Below the pieces are notes generated by a model. That model was not told where the DNA came from. It made no database searches and was given only the letters and a program-made list of their open reading frames with translations. From NCBI GenBank assembly GCA_013152355.1, contig JAADGO010000127.1:1-52857 (forward strand): 52,857 nt of DNA, given 5' to 3'. Origin of the DNA: Chlorobiota bacterium. GTDB taxonomy: Bacteria > Bacteroidota > Bacteroidia > Bacteroidales > Prolixibacteraceae. The position numbers and the translations under genes are program-made. Shown piece after piece: positions 1 through 9,931 of this stretch (position 1 is the stretch's first letter; the number at the start of each line of letters is the position of its first letter).

Positions 1-588
1 CATAATGCATCGACTGAGATTGTTGACGAGGCAGTTGAAAACGGTGCAAAAACATGTACCCACCTGGGCAATGGTTGCGCCAATTCAATCAACCGGCATA
101 ATAACCCGCTGTGGCCACAGTTATCAAACGATAGCCTGATGATAAGTATTATTTGTGACGGATTCCATTTAAGGCCGGAAGAGATAAGGACTTTTTTCAA
201 GGTAAAAGGGGTGGACAAAACAATTGTCACTTCCGATGTAACCAAATATGCTGCAATGAAGCCGGGGATTTATAAAAATATTGATGGCGATGATATTGAA
301 CTGACTGTTGACGGGAAAGTACAATATCCGGCACAGAAAGTACTTGCAGGGTCGGCTTCGGCAATAAATAAAGGTGTTGCACATATTATGGAGGTCACAG
401 GTTGTTCTCTGGCCGATGCTATTCAGATGGCCAGTACTAACCCGGCAAAACTGTATGGGTTAACCGACCGTGGAACACTTGAAAAAGGGAAACGAGCCGA
501 CCTGATACTATTTACCATTGGCGACACAGAATTAAAAATCTTCAAAACCTATGTTAAGGGTAAACTGGTGTATGATTCGACCAAATAA
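1..588 (+). CDS. nagA: N-acetylglucosamine-6-phosphate deacetylase, C-terminal part (5' end outside window)
   Basis: Frame open from position 1 (HNASTEIVDEAVENGAKTCTHLGNGC...); amidohydrolase motifs TSDVTKYAAMKPG and TNPAKLYGLTDRGTLEKGKRADLILF. Confidence 0.75.
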   Translation, partial: HNASTEIVDEAVENGAKTCTHLGNGCANSINRHNNPLWPQLSNDSLMISIICDGFHLRPEEIRTFFKVKGVDKTIVTSDVTKYAAMKPGIYKNIDGDDIELTVDGKVQYPAQKVLAGSASAINKGVAHIMEVTGCSLADAIQMASTNPAKLYGLTDRGTLEKGKRADLILFTIGDTELKIFKTYVKGKLVYDSTK

Positions 589-615
589 ACAACTTCAATA
601 AATAATTCCTAATTT

Positions 616-1854
616 ATGAGTAAAAATATCGGAAGGAAGGTATTAATTGCATTAAGTGCAGTTGGCCCCGGCTTGTTCCTTATCGGATACAATATAGGTA
701 CCGGCAGTGTAACCACCATGGCAAAAACAGGTGCTGAATATGGTATGACTTTATTTTGGGCGTTGATCTTGTCGAGTGTGTTTACATTCATATTGATGGT
801 CGCCTATGGTAAAGTTACACTTGTGACCGGGAAAACTGCCCTGTATAATATTAAAACGGAATTTAAGTATGGGTGGATGCTGGCCCTTTATATTTTAGTT
901 GCTCTTATTATTGGAGAATTACTTGCTTTGATTGGCGTTATGGGCATTGTGGCCGACCTTATTCAGGAAGGTATCCGGCTGGCGTTTGGTGGAGCCATGG
1001 TCAATACTTTCTGGATTATATTATTCCTTGTCCTTGCCTTGTATGTTTTACTTTGGTTTGGGCGGTACAAATCGTTCGAAAAGGTATTGACTATTTTTGT
1101 TATTCTAATGGGGCTCTCTTTTATAGTGGTTTTTATAATGGTCAAACCCAGCCTGACATCGCTGGTAGAAGGTATGATTCCGGGAATACCTGATACTCCC
1201 GGCGCATTTGGCCTGGTGGCTGCTATTGCGGGGACAACCTGCTCAGCAGCAGTATTTATTATGCGAAGTACTATTGTTGCGGAAAAAGGATGGAAAATAA
1301 CAAATTTGAAAGATGAAAAAAGAGATGCTTTTGTTTCGGCATTTACAATGCTTTTCCTGAGTGCTGTTATTATGGCTGTTGCAGCAGGCACTTTGCATCT
1401 GATGGGGTTGAAACTGGACAATACGGTTGACATGGTTTACCTGTTTGAGCCTATTGGTGGGAAAGCAGCAGCATTTATTTTAATCCTTGGAATTGCCGGC
1501 GCAGGCCTTTCCACAATTTTCCCCATCGTGTTGATAGCCCCCTGGCTGATTTCAGACTACACAGGAAGGCCCAGGGACATGCATTCCACTTTTTCACGGG
1601 TGCTCATCTTTGTTGCTATGCTTTTTGCTTTCGGCACCGTTTTATTGGAGCAACGCCCGCCGGCTTTGATGATATTTTCACAGGCCTTCCAGGCATGTAT
1701 CCTGCCTGCAGTGGCTATACCGATATTCATTTTAATTAATCGGCAAACCATTATGAAAACACATAAAGCCACCCTGAAAGACAACATTGGAATTATGGCA
1801 GTCATACTGTTTTCATTTATGACATCGTGGTTTGCAATAACCGAGTTATTTTAG
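616..1854 (+). CDS. Nramp-family divalent metal transporter-like membrane protein
   Basis: 412 aa, multiple TM segments; N-terminus GPGLFLIGYNIGTGSVTTMAKTGAEYGMTLFW resembles Nramp TM1. Confidence 0.8.
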   Translation: MSKNIGRKVLIALSAVGPGLFLIGYNIGTGSVTTMAKTGAEYGMTLFWALILSSVFTFILMVAYGKVTLVTGKTALYNIKTEFKYGWMLALYILVALIIGELLALIGVMGIVADLIQEGIRLAFGGAMVNTFWIILFLVLALYVLLWFGRYKSFEKVLTIFVILMGLSFIVVFIMVKPSLTSLVEGMIPGIPDTPGAFGLVAAIAGTTCSAAVFIMRSTIVAEKGWKITNLKDEKRDAFVSAFTMLFLSAVIMAVAAGTLHLMGLKLDNTVDMVYLFEPIGGKAAAFILILGIAGAGLSTIFPIVLIAPWLISDYTGRPRDMHSTFSRVLIFVAMLFAFGTVLLEQRPPALMIFSQAFQACILPAVAIPIFILINRQTIMKTHKATLKDNIGIMAVILFSFMTSWFAITELF

Positions 1855-1898
1855 GATAGATTTCTTTTGTTGAAATACAAAATAGTATTATTCGCCAA

Positions 1899-1950
1899 CG
1901 GGTGCGGAGGTTTATAACCTCCGTTTTAAAGTATTGCGGTTAAAAATACC
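1899..1950. repeat. REP-like hairpin unit
   Basis: CGGGTGCGGAGGTTTATAACCTCCGTTTT followed by TTGCGGTTAAAAATACC; near-identical unit pair at 48081-48162. Confidence 0.6.
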
Positions 1951-2012
1951 CATTTCGTTATAATAATGCCTGCCTATCAAAACCAGCACCATGCTTCAGT
2001 ATGGTGTATGGT

Positions 2013-2750
2013 TTAAAGATAGAGGAATGATACGGTTGCTATTAAAGTCCCGATTATCGGGCCTGCAATGGGTATCCATGAATATTGCCAGTCGCTGCTC
2101 CCCTTATGGTTCATTGGGAGCACCCAGTGCATGATGCGCGGGCCCAGGTCACGTGCCGGGTTAATTGCATACCCTGTTGTACCTCCCAGCGAAAGGCCAA
2201 TTGCAGTAACCAGCAGTGCCACAGGCAGTGCCCCCAGGGTTCCCAGCCCTAATTTAGGGTCTTCTACCCCGGGCATATCAATACTGGGGCCGCTTAAATA
2301 AAAAATAACGAACATAAGGACAAATGTCCCGATAATCTCGCTAATCAGGTTGCTGGAGAATTTACGTATAGCCGGGCTGGTTGAGAAGCAGGCAAGTTGC
2401 CCGTCCGGGTTTTCGGTTTGGTTAAAGTGGTTTTTATATGTCAACCATACGAGGAATGCCCCGGTAGCTGCACCCAGTATTTGCGACAGGATGAATCCTG
2501 CTACTTTGCCCCATTCGAACAAACCGGCTGCTGCCAGCCCAATGGTTACTGCCGGGTTAATATGCGCTCCGGAAATAGGGCCTGCAACGGCTACCCCGAC
2601 AAAAACAGCCAGCCCCCAGCCCAGGGTTATCACAATCCAGCCACCATTGTGCCCTTTTGTACCTTTCAATACAACATTGGCAACTACTCCGTTACCCAAA
2701 AGGACAAGTAACATGGTGCCTACGAATTCTGCAGTATATTCATTCATCAT
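2013..2750 (-). CDS. glpF: Glycerol uptake facilitator / aquaporin (MIP family)
   Basis: Two NPA boxes (GAHINPAVTIG, GYAINPARDLGPR); adjacent to glpK. Confidence 0.92.
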   Translation of the reverse strand: MMNEYTAEFVGTMLLVLLGNGVVANVVLKGTKGHNGGWIVITLGWGLAVFVGVAVAGPISGAHINPAVTIGLAAAGLFEWGKVAGFILSQILGAATGAFLVWLTYKNHFNQTENPDGQLACFSTSPAIRKFSSNLISEIIGTFVLMFVIFYLSGPSIDMPGVEDPKLGLGTLGALPVALLVTAIGLSLGGTTGYAINPARDLGPRIMHWVLPMNHKGSSDWQYSWIPIAGPIIGTLIATVSFLYL

Positions 2751-2806
2751 GTATTTATTTTCTTATTTATTCGGATGCCCCTTATTAAAGGTGTTGGTTT
2801 TCTATA

Positions 2807-4312
2807 TTATTGAGCTGTATTTTCCCATTTCTTAGCCCTGGATATAGCTTTTGCCCAATCGGCCAGTAATTGCTCTTTTTCTTTTTGAGGAATATCCATT
2901 ATAAATTTACGGTCAACTGCCCATTGCCCTTTAATTTCATCTATACTGCCCCAATAATTTACAGCCAGCCCTGCCAGATAAGCAGCACCAAGTGCTGTTG
3001 TTTCAATTGTTTCGGGCCGGATCACAGGGACACCGATCATGTTTGCCTGAATTTGCATGAGCAGGTTGTTCACCACGGCACCGCCATCTACTTTCAATTC
3101 ATTGATTTTTATCCCGGCATCGGCTTCCATAGCTTTGATAACATCCACTACCTGGAATGCGATACTTTCGAGGGCCGACCGTGCAATGTGTCCCGCATTT
3201 GTGCCACGGGTTAATCCGGCGATTATGCCACGCGCATACTGATCCCAGTGAGGTGCTCCCAGCCCGGTAAAAGCAGGGACAAAATATACTCCTCCATTGT
3301 TTTCCACAGTGCGTGCGAGGGTTTCCACCTCCGAAGAATCTTTAATAATACCCAGCCCATCGCGAAGCCATTGCACCACGGCACCGCCAATAAAAATACT
3401 TCCTTCGAGGGCATAGGTTGTTTTACCACCTATTTGCCAGGCAATAGTTGTAAGCAGGTTGTTTTTCGACCGTACTGGTTTTTCCCCGGTATTGCACAGC
3501 ATAAAGCACCCTGTTCCGTAAGTATTTTTTACCGACCCCGGGGTAAGGCACATTTGTCCGAAAGTTGCAGCCTGCTGGTCGCCTGCAATTCCTGAAATAG
3601 CAATAGGCTGCCCAAAAAGTGCCTCATTGGTGTATCCGTATACTTCTGAGGATGATTTTACCTCGGGAAGTATGCCCTCAGGGATACCTAATAGTGTCAG
3701 CAACTCTTCATCCCAGGTAAGCGTATGGATGTTAAACAGCATGGTACGGCTGGCATTGGTAACGTCTGTTACATGCACATTGCCATTGGTTAGTTTGTAT
3801 ATCAGCCACGTGTCGATGGTGCCAAAGGCCAACCTGCCTGATTCTGCCTTTTCCCTTGCGCCTTCAACATGGTCAAGTATCCACCTTAGTTTTGTGCCTG
3901 AAAAATAAGAATCAACTACTAACCCGGTTTTTGCATTAATTGTTTCTCCAAGCCCCTGTTTTCGAAGTTCATCGCAGTATTCAGATGTCCGCCTGTCCTG
4001 CCATACAATGGCATTGTAAACAGGTTCTCCTGTCTCCCTGTCCCATACCACTGTGGTTTCGCGTTGGTTGGTAATGCCAATAGCCGCAATGCCCCGGCTT
4101 CCTTCTTTTGTTTTGGAAATTACTTCTTTTGCAGTCTCTAGTTGTGTTGACCATATTTGGTTGGGAGAGTGTTCTACCCAGCCTGGTTTCGGGAATATTT
4201 GTTCAAATTCTTTTTGGGCAACATGAAGTATCTTCCCTTTTTTATTAAAAAGGATTGCCCTTGAGCTTGTTGTGCCCTGGTCAAGAGCCAGTATTAATTT
4301 CTCTTTAGCCAT
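2807..4312 (-). CDS. glpK: Glycerol kinase with intact motifs
   Basis: [77 protein letters not shown]. Confidence 0.96.
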   Translation of the reverse strand: MAKEKLILALDQGTTSSRAILFNKKGKILHVAQKEFEQIFPKPGWVEHSPNQIWSTQLETAKEVISKTKEGSRGIAAIGITNQRETTVVWDRETGEPVYNAIVWQDRRTSEYCDELRKQGLGETINAKTGLVVDSYFSGTKLRWILDHVEGAREKAESGRLAFGTIDTWLIYKLTNGNVHVTDVTNASRTMLFNIHTLTWDEELLTLLGIPEGILPEVKSSSEVYGYTNEALFGQPIAISGIAGDQQAATFGQMCLTPGSVKNTYGTGCFMLCNTGEKPVRSKNNLLTTIAWQIGGKTTYALEGSIFIGGAVVQWLRDGLGIIKDSSEVETLARTVENNGGVYFVPAFTGLGAPHWDQYARGIIAGLTRGTNAGHIARSALESIAFQVVDVIKAMEADAGIKINELKVDGGAVVNNLLMQIQANMIGVPVIRPETIETTALGAAYLAGLAVNYWGSIDEIKGQWAVDRKFIMDIPQKEKEQLLADWAKAISRAKKWENTAQ

Positions 4313-4403
4313 TGTTAAGTTAGATTAGTTTTGCAATTTATATAATTTACTTTTTGAATCTTATATTTGCCCGAATTTAATTTAGAAGCTTTTTGAAATT
4401 TGA

Positions 4404-5972
4404 TTATTCGTTTAGTATATAACCTTGTGCCAGGTTGTTATACATTTCTACCTGTTTCTTTTGCCATTCGCCATTGTAGCCCATTTCTTCAGCCATAAGT
4501 TTTGCAACTTTTGGGGCAATGCGTATGCTTTCGCGTGCATCGAGTAGCAAAGCCCTGGTCCTCCGGGAAAGGCAATCTTCAACAGTACGGGCCATTTCGT
4601 TACGTACCGCCAGGATAATCTGTGCATTGATAAGCCCAAGTTTCTCGCTTAAAAAATCGCCCATGGCGGGAGACTCTTTTATCAAATTGGTTAACAATTA
4701 TTTTTTGTCTGACCCATAATAATAAAGCGGGTCGTTTAAATCGACATCATTTTGGTATCCGTGTATTTTCAGGGCCTTTGTCACTGATTTTTTTAACGGC
4801 AATCCGGCTGTTGCCGATATTTTATTGATTACCTCTTCGGCCATTAACCTGTAGGTAGTCCATTTCCCCCCGGTAAGTGTTACCAGCCCCGATTTGGACA
4901 CCAGAATCTTGTGCCTTCTGGAGATTTCTTTGGTTTTTTTATTTTTTGAAGCAGGGGCCGCCAAAGGGCGTAGCCCGGCGAATACACTAAGCACATCCGA
5001 ACGCCTGGGTGGGGTAATAAGATAGCGACCGGCAGTTTCAAGGATAAAGTCTACCTCTTCGGATAACGGCTGGGGTTCAATTTCTGCAATATTTTTTTCA
5101 ATGTCGGTTGTGCCAACAACTACTTTATTATGCCATGGTACGGCAAATAAAACGCGCCCATCGCTGGTTTTTGGGATCATAACAGCATAATCGCCGGGGA
5201 TAAATCTTTTATCAAGTACAAGGTGTACTCCCTGGCTTGGCTTTATGATATCCTTTGCCTGCGGGTTATCCATTTTTATTATCCCATCGACAAATACGCC
5301 TGTTGCATTGAGTACTGCTTTTGAGTGGATCTTGTATTCCCTGCCTGTTTCCTGGTCGATGGCAGCGACCCCGTCAATTTTACCGTTTTTTTTGAGAAGG
5401 CTGGTTACCTTCATATAATTTATGGCTACGCCTCCGTTTTCTATAAAGGACTGGCATATATTTATTGCCAGCCTTGAATCGTCAAACTGCCCATCGTGGT
5501 AAATGACCCCGCCCCGGAGATTCTCGGCTTTTAGTGTTGGGATACTTTGTAGTGTACGCTTTTTTGTATAAGCAAGCGATTTCCCTAAACTTAGCTTTCC
5601 GGCAAGTAAATCGTATAGTTTAAGCCCGATGGTGTAAAATGGAATGCCCCACCAGTTATAGTTGGGGATAATAAACGATTGGTTTTTTACCAGGTGGGGG
5701 GCATTCTTCTTTAATAACCCTCTTTCGCGTAGTGCTTCAAGTACCAGCAAAATATCTCCCTGGGCAAGGTACCTTACCCCTCCATGTACCAGTTTGGTAC
5801 TCCGGCTTGAAGTGCCTTTGGTGAAATCGCATTGTTCGAGCAGAAGTGTTTTAAACCCGCGTGTTGCCGATTCAAGAGCTGCCCCAATTCCTGATGCACC
5901 TCCACCAATGACTATTACATCCCATAAACCATTAGCTTCTTCCAGCTTCTTTATCATTTTGTCCCTGTTCAT
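4404..5972 (-). pseudogene. glpD: Glycerol-3-phosphate dehydrogenase interrupted by one in-frame TAA
   Basis: ORFs 4698-5972 and 4404-4697 are contiguous and in the same frame: ...YYYGSDKK-*-LLTNLIKESPAMGDFLSEKLG...; the second is the GlpD C-terminal domain (RNEMARTVEDCLSRRTRALLLDA). Confidence 0.85.
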
Positions 5973-6054
5973 CTGGCTTTTATTTGAAAAATTGTTCCCT
6001 TATTTTAATTAGTCTCTAAAACTTCGATACAAAAATCATTAATTCAATACCCAG

Positions 6055-6071
6055 TACATAGTATAACGATG
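6055..6071 (+). promoter_or_regulatory. Putative PadR operator, site 1 upstream of glpD
   Basis: TACATAGTATAACGATG; near-identical copy at 6106-6122 and related copy upstream of padR. Confidence 0.5.
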
Positions 6072-6105
6072 TTGAAGTATTAGATTATTGCATTCTATAA
6101 AAAGA

Positions 6106-6122
6106 TACATTGTATAACGATG
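6106..6122 (+). promoter_or_regulatory. Putative PadR operator, site 2 upstream of glpD
   Basis: TACATTGTATAACGATG, 16/17 match to site 1, 51 bp apart. Confidence 0.5.
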
Positions 6123-6138
6123 CTTTTAGTTAAAATTT

Positions 6139-7635
6139 TTATTGGTCTTCGGGGTCGAGCCATTTTTGTGATTTTAAAACGGCTTTACTCCAGTATTTTT
6201 TGATTTTATAAACTTTTGAGCTATCCATTCCGGCATTATAAGTCCTGGCAGCTTCCCAATGTTGCTTTACCTCGTCAATACTATCCCAGAATCCAACAGC
6301 AAGGCCTGCCATATATGCACTTCCAAGGGCTGCAGTTTCAATATTTGCAGGTTGTACAATTGGCACATTAAGTATATCTGCCTGGAATTGTAAAAGCATA
6401 TCGTTTATTAAGCGGCCACTAACCCTGATCTCGGACAGTTTCAACCCTGAATCTTTTTCCATGGTATGCAGTACATCGGCGGCACTTAATGCTATAGATT
6501 CGATAACTGCCCGTGCAATGTTGCCAGTGGTAGTGCCCATGTTCAGCCCCCAGAATGTACCCCTTGCATACTGGTCCCAGTAGGGGGCACCCAACCCCGA
6601 CAGTGCCGGCACAATATATACTCCACCGTTGTCGGCCTCGGTTCGGGCCAGTTGTTCGAGTTCCTTGTCCGAATTGATCAGCCCCAATACATCGCGAAGC
6701 CATTGGATGATTGTCCCTCCTGCAAATGCGCTTCCTTCCAGGGCATAGGTTGTGTGCCCCCCGACTTGCCAGGCAACAGTTGACAAAAGGTTGTTGGTAG
6801 AAACAGGTTTATCGCCAACATTCATTAACATAAAGCTTCCGGTGTTGTAGGTATTCTCAACCATCCCTCTTTCGAGGCACATTTGCCCGAATAGTGAGGC
6901 TTGCTGGTCGCCGCAAATACCGGCAATAGGAATATTGGTGCCAAAAAGCGATTTGTCTGTGTAACCGTATACTTCGCTTGACGATTTTACTTCGGGGAGA
7001 ATATCTTCAGGGATGTTAAATATTTCGAGTAATTCTTTATCCCACTGAAGTTTATGGATGTTGAAAAGCATTGTCCTACTGGCATTTGAGACATCGGTTA
7101 CATGTACCTTGCCTTTGGTAAGTTTCCATACAAGCCAACTATCGACAGTGCCAAATGCCAGTTTCCCCGCTTCTGCTAATTCCCTGGCTCCTTCATAATA
7201 ATCAAGCATCCATTTCAGCTTTGTCCCGGAAAATATTGCATCAATCTGCAATCCTGTTTTTTCTTTTATTAAAGGCTGGTAACCTTTGGCTTTCAGTTCT
7301 TCGCAAAACTTCATAGTCCTTTTATCGTGCCAAACAATTGCCCTGCCAAGTGGCTGCCCTGTTTCTTTATTCCATACAATGGCCGTTTCGCGCTGGTTGG
7401 AGATACCTATGGAGGCGATTGCCTCGGGTTGTACCCCCGATTTAGCAATTGCTTCTTCGGCAACACTTGCCAGTATATACCATATTTCACGGGCATCTTG
7501 CTCGGCTAAACTGGTCTTTGGGAAAAATTGTTCAATTTCTTTACCTGCCGAAGAAACAAGGATACCCGATTTATCGAAGATAAAGGCTTGTGACAACGAT
7601 GTCCCCTGGATTAGTGATAGTACATATTTTTTCAT
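6139..7635 (-). CDS. Glycerol kinase paralog with degenerate catalytic motifs (putative pseudokinase)
   Basis: Full-length FGGY/GlpK similarity, but DQGTTSSR->IQGTSLSQ, YFSGTK->IFSGTK, TYGTG->[14 protein letters not shown]->VSGRLIND. Confidence 0.85.
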   Translation of the reverse strand: MKKYVLSLIQGTSLSQAFIFDKSGILVSSAGKEIEQFFPKTSLAEQDAREIWYILASVAEEAIAKSGVQPEAIASIGISNQRETAIVWNKETGQPLGRAIVWHDKRTMKFCEELKAKGYQPLIKEKTGLQIDAIFSGTKLKWMLDYYEGARELAEAGKLAFGTVDSWLVWKLTKGKVHVTDVSNASRTMLFNIHKLQWDKELLEIFNIPEDILPEVKSSSEVYGYTDKSLFGTNIPIAGICGDQQASLFGQMCLERGMVENTYNTGSFMLMNVGDKPVSTNNLLSTVAWQVGGHTTYALEGSAFAGGTIIQWLRDVLGLINSDKELEQLARTEADNGGVYIVPALSGLGAPYWDQYARGTFWGLNMGTTTGNIARAVIESIALSAADVLHTMEKDSGLKLSEIRVSGRLINDMLLQFQADILNVPIVQPANIETAALGSAYMAGLAVGFWDSIDEVKQHWEAARTYNAGMDSSKVYKIKKYWSKAVLKSQKWLDPEDQ

Positions 7636-7649
7636 CTCAATAAACCATT

Positions 7650-8021
7650 TTATCTGTTTTCCGGCATCTCCTGTTTGTTCTTCAACTTGGCAATAGCCAT
7701 GTTAAGTGCTTCAAGATAACTGCTCATTATGCTTAGATGCTCTTCCCCCTTAGGTGTTATTTTGTAGTATTTCCTGGGGATACCTACCTCTTTTTCAATC
7801 CATTCGGAGGTAACCAGCCCTTCTTTCTTCAGCCTGTTCAAAAGTGGGTATATAGTTCCTTCAGCAATCTCTAAAGAAGCAAAATGGTGGATGTCGTTTA
7901 TTAGCTCGTACCCATAACAGGATTTTGTTTTTAAAACAAGCATAATAATATATTCCAAAAGCCCCTTTTTAATCTGAGATTTCCACTTTGAAATAAAATA
8001 TGGCTCATTATCAATATCCAT
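7650..8021 (-). CDS. PadR-family transcriptional regulator
   Basis: KKGLLEYIIMLVLKTKSCYGYELINDI...EIAEGTIYPLLNRLKKEGLVTSEW...PRKYYKITPKGEEHL. ATG at 8021 preferred over the TTG at 8030 used in the ORF track. Confidence 0.92.
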   Translation of the reverse strand: MDIDNEPYFISKWKSQIKKGLLEYIIMLVLKTKSCYGYELINDIHHFASLEIAEGTIYPLLNRLKKEGLVTSEWIEKEVGIPRKYYKITPKGEEHLSIMSSYLEALNMAIAKLKNKQEMPENR

Positions 8022-8027
8022 TTGTAG

Positions 8028-8079
8028 CAAATATAAATGTTATTACATAGTTATACAAGGCACATCGTAATAATATGTA
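8028..8079 (-). promoter_or_regulatory. padR promoter with overlapping putative operators
   Basis: Minus strand: -7 TATATTTG (8028-8035) matches Bacteroidota TAnnTTTG; TTG ~20 nt upstream; operator-like TACATATTATTACGATG (minus strand, 8063-8079) and weaker TACATAGTTATACAAGG (8044-8060). Confidence 0.5.
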
Positions 8080-8195
8080 GGTTTGTTAATGATTAATTAA
8101 CTGCCAAAAGTATTCAATTAAGATGTTTTTCGTAAAAGTGCCAAAAGTTATTAAAGATGGATGGTAAAGCATTGAATAGTTACAAGAATCATATT

Positions 8196-9068
8196 CTAAT
8201 TTCCGATCATTGGGAAAAGCATCTTTATATCCTTATCGGAAGGGTATCTGCCAAATTCGCAAATTTCGAATGATTCGGCATTGGTTACTTTATCTGCTCT
8301 TTCTTTGCCATACCATTTAACCAGCGATTCCCTGACAGCAGGAGTAATTTCCTGAAACCTTTGTGCCGCCAGCCATTCTAGCCTATCTTTTTCATTATCA
8401 GGCACTTCGTTCAGTTTCCCTGCCAGCCAGGGTAGCCATTCAAAAAATTGTGATTTGTGTGCAGCCATCCCATAAACTTTTTGGCCGTATACATCAGATA
8501 TATCAATAGCTATATCCGGTTGGAAAGGCCGTGGTTTTTGAAAGTGGTCGTAAGTATAAAGGAAAACAGGGTTTTTCTTAAGGGCGGGTACATCGGGTGC
8601 CACGTTTGGTACAATTACCAGGAAAGCTGCATCCTGCACGGCAATAGCCGTATTACGATGGTCGGGGTGGTAATCATACGGGCGGGGGGTGATTACCACA
8701 TCGGCATTCCACTCACGAATCAACCTTATTATTTCCAGCCTTACTTCCAGTGTAGGCATCAATTCCGCATCGTGATGATCTAATACTTTATACGCCACTC
8801 CATACCGTTTCCCGGCTTCCCGGGCTTCTGCCATACGAATTTTCGCCAGTACGCCTCCTCCTTTGCTGTAGTGCCCTGCATCGCCATTGGTCAGAGCAAC
8901 GAACATGACATTGTGCCCCATTTGAGAGAACTTAATAGCTGTCCCTCCAGCATCTACATCAGCATCATCGGGATGGGCACCAAAAACTATAATATTTAAT
9001 TTTGAACTCTGGGCATTGGCTGTTATTGCAAACAATGCGAATAGAAATAAAAAAAAGGCCTTTTTCAT
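8196..9068 (-). CDS. Secreted PIG-L/LmbE family deacetylase
   Basis: Signal peptide MKKAFFLFLFALFAITANAQ; GAHPDDADVDAGGTAIKF and PRPYDYHPDHRNTA motifs. Confidence 0.9.
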   Translation of the reverse strand: MKKAFFLFLFALFAITANAQSSKLNIIVFGAHPDDADVDAGGTAIKFSQMGHNVMFVALTNGDAGHYSKGGGVLAKIRMAEAREAGKRYGVAYKVLDHHDAELMPTLEVRLEIIRLIREWNADVVITPRPYDYHPDHRNTAIAVQDAAFLVIVPNVAPDVPALKKNPVFLYTYDHFQKPRPFQPDIAIDISDVYGQKVYGMAAHKSQFFEWLPWLAGKLNEVPDNEKDRLEWLAAQRFQEITPAVRESLVKWYGKERADKVTNAESFEICEFGRYPSDKDIKMLFPMIGN

Positions 9069-9166
9069 GTTAGTTTAGTTCATAGATTAGTGAAAGCGAA
9101 AGGTAATAAAAATAATATTAACCTGTTTTAAACAACTTCACAGCCTCAAAGTTGAAACAACTTCAA

Positions 9167-9931
9167 TTAAAGATGATGGACCAAAGCTGACCTCCACCAG
9201 GAAAAATAATTGCTTTCCAGTTCATTTATGGTTGGGAAAGGATAGAATAAATAACCATCTTTATCCCCAATGAAAAACCCGTCTTTTATAGTCCTGTAAG
9301 CTATTTCTTTCGTCATAACCCTTAAAACTGTTTTGGTTTGCCGCCCGGGCGATTGCCGTAATTTAATTAGGCATTCCCTCAAATGGTCAGGATTGCGGTA
9401 AGGCAGTGTATTCAAAGGGGCATTAGGGTTAGTTGAAAGTTCGTTCAGCTGGAGTTCCACAAAAAATAATTTTGGGGTTGAAACCGGTTTGGTAGTATCG
9501 GTAAGGAATTTGATAAATTCAGGTGGCGGCAATTTACTGGCTACTCTTGTAGTAATCGGGATAATTTGTTGATAGAGGTGAATCATTGCTTCATCATTAG
9601 CTTCATATTTCCCGGGTGATATTTCAAGTACTTTCCCGTCATCGGTAACCAGATACAGGTTTTTCAATGCATCTAAAGGTGTTTTCTCCAGTGCCCTGTA
9701 AATCGACAGGTAAACCGACCGTTTTGGCTCTCCGTTTTCATAAGGCACCAATTTTTTATTAATATAATCTACGGGCATTTGGCATTTCTCAGGGTCAATT
9801 TCGAAAAAAATGGCTTGTTCGTGAATACGTTTTTTTGTGCCTACAGCCAGGTAACTGCCAAAATCAATTGGCTCGAGGTGCGAAACAATATGTGATTCGG
9901 GAGTTGCTACGAGGTAATAATACTTTTTCAT
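9167..9931 (-). CDS. Conserved-looking protein of unknown function, 254 aa
   Basis: Long ORF with coding-like composition; no family recognised. Confidence 0.7.
   Translation of the reverse strand: MKKYYYLVATPESHIVSHLEPIDFGSYLAVGTKKRIHEQAIFFEIDPEKCQMPVDYINKKLVPYENGEPKRSVYLSIYRALEKTPLDALKNLYLVTDDGKVLEISPGKYEANDEAMIHLYQQIIPITTRVASKLPPPEFIKFLTDTTKPVSTPKLFFVELQLNELSTNPNAPLNTLPYRNPDHLRECLIKLRQSPGRQTKTVLRVMTKEIAYRTIKDGFFIGDKDGYLFYPFPTINELESNYFSWWRSALVHHL

Noticed and set aside
963-1433. Long antisense ORFs (e.g. 963-1433 -, 2350-2835 +, 3248-3595 +, 43594-44154 +)
   Set aside because: Shadow ORFs opposite clear conserved CDSs with low-complexity or Cys/Ser-rich translations.
4404-4697. ORF track shows an independent 97-aa protein with a TTG start
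   Set aside because: Same frame, immediately after the TAA of the upstream ORF, and matches the GlpD C-terminal domain; treated as part of glpD.
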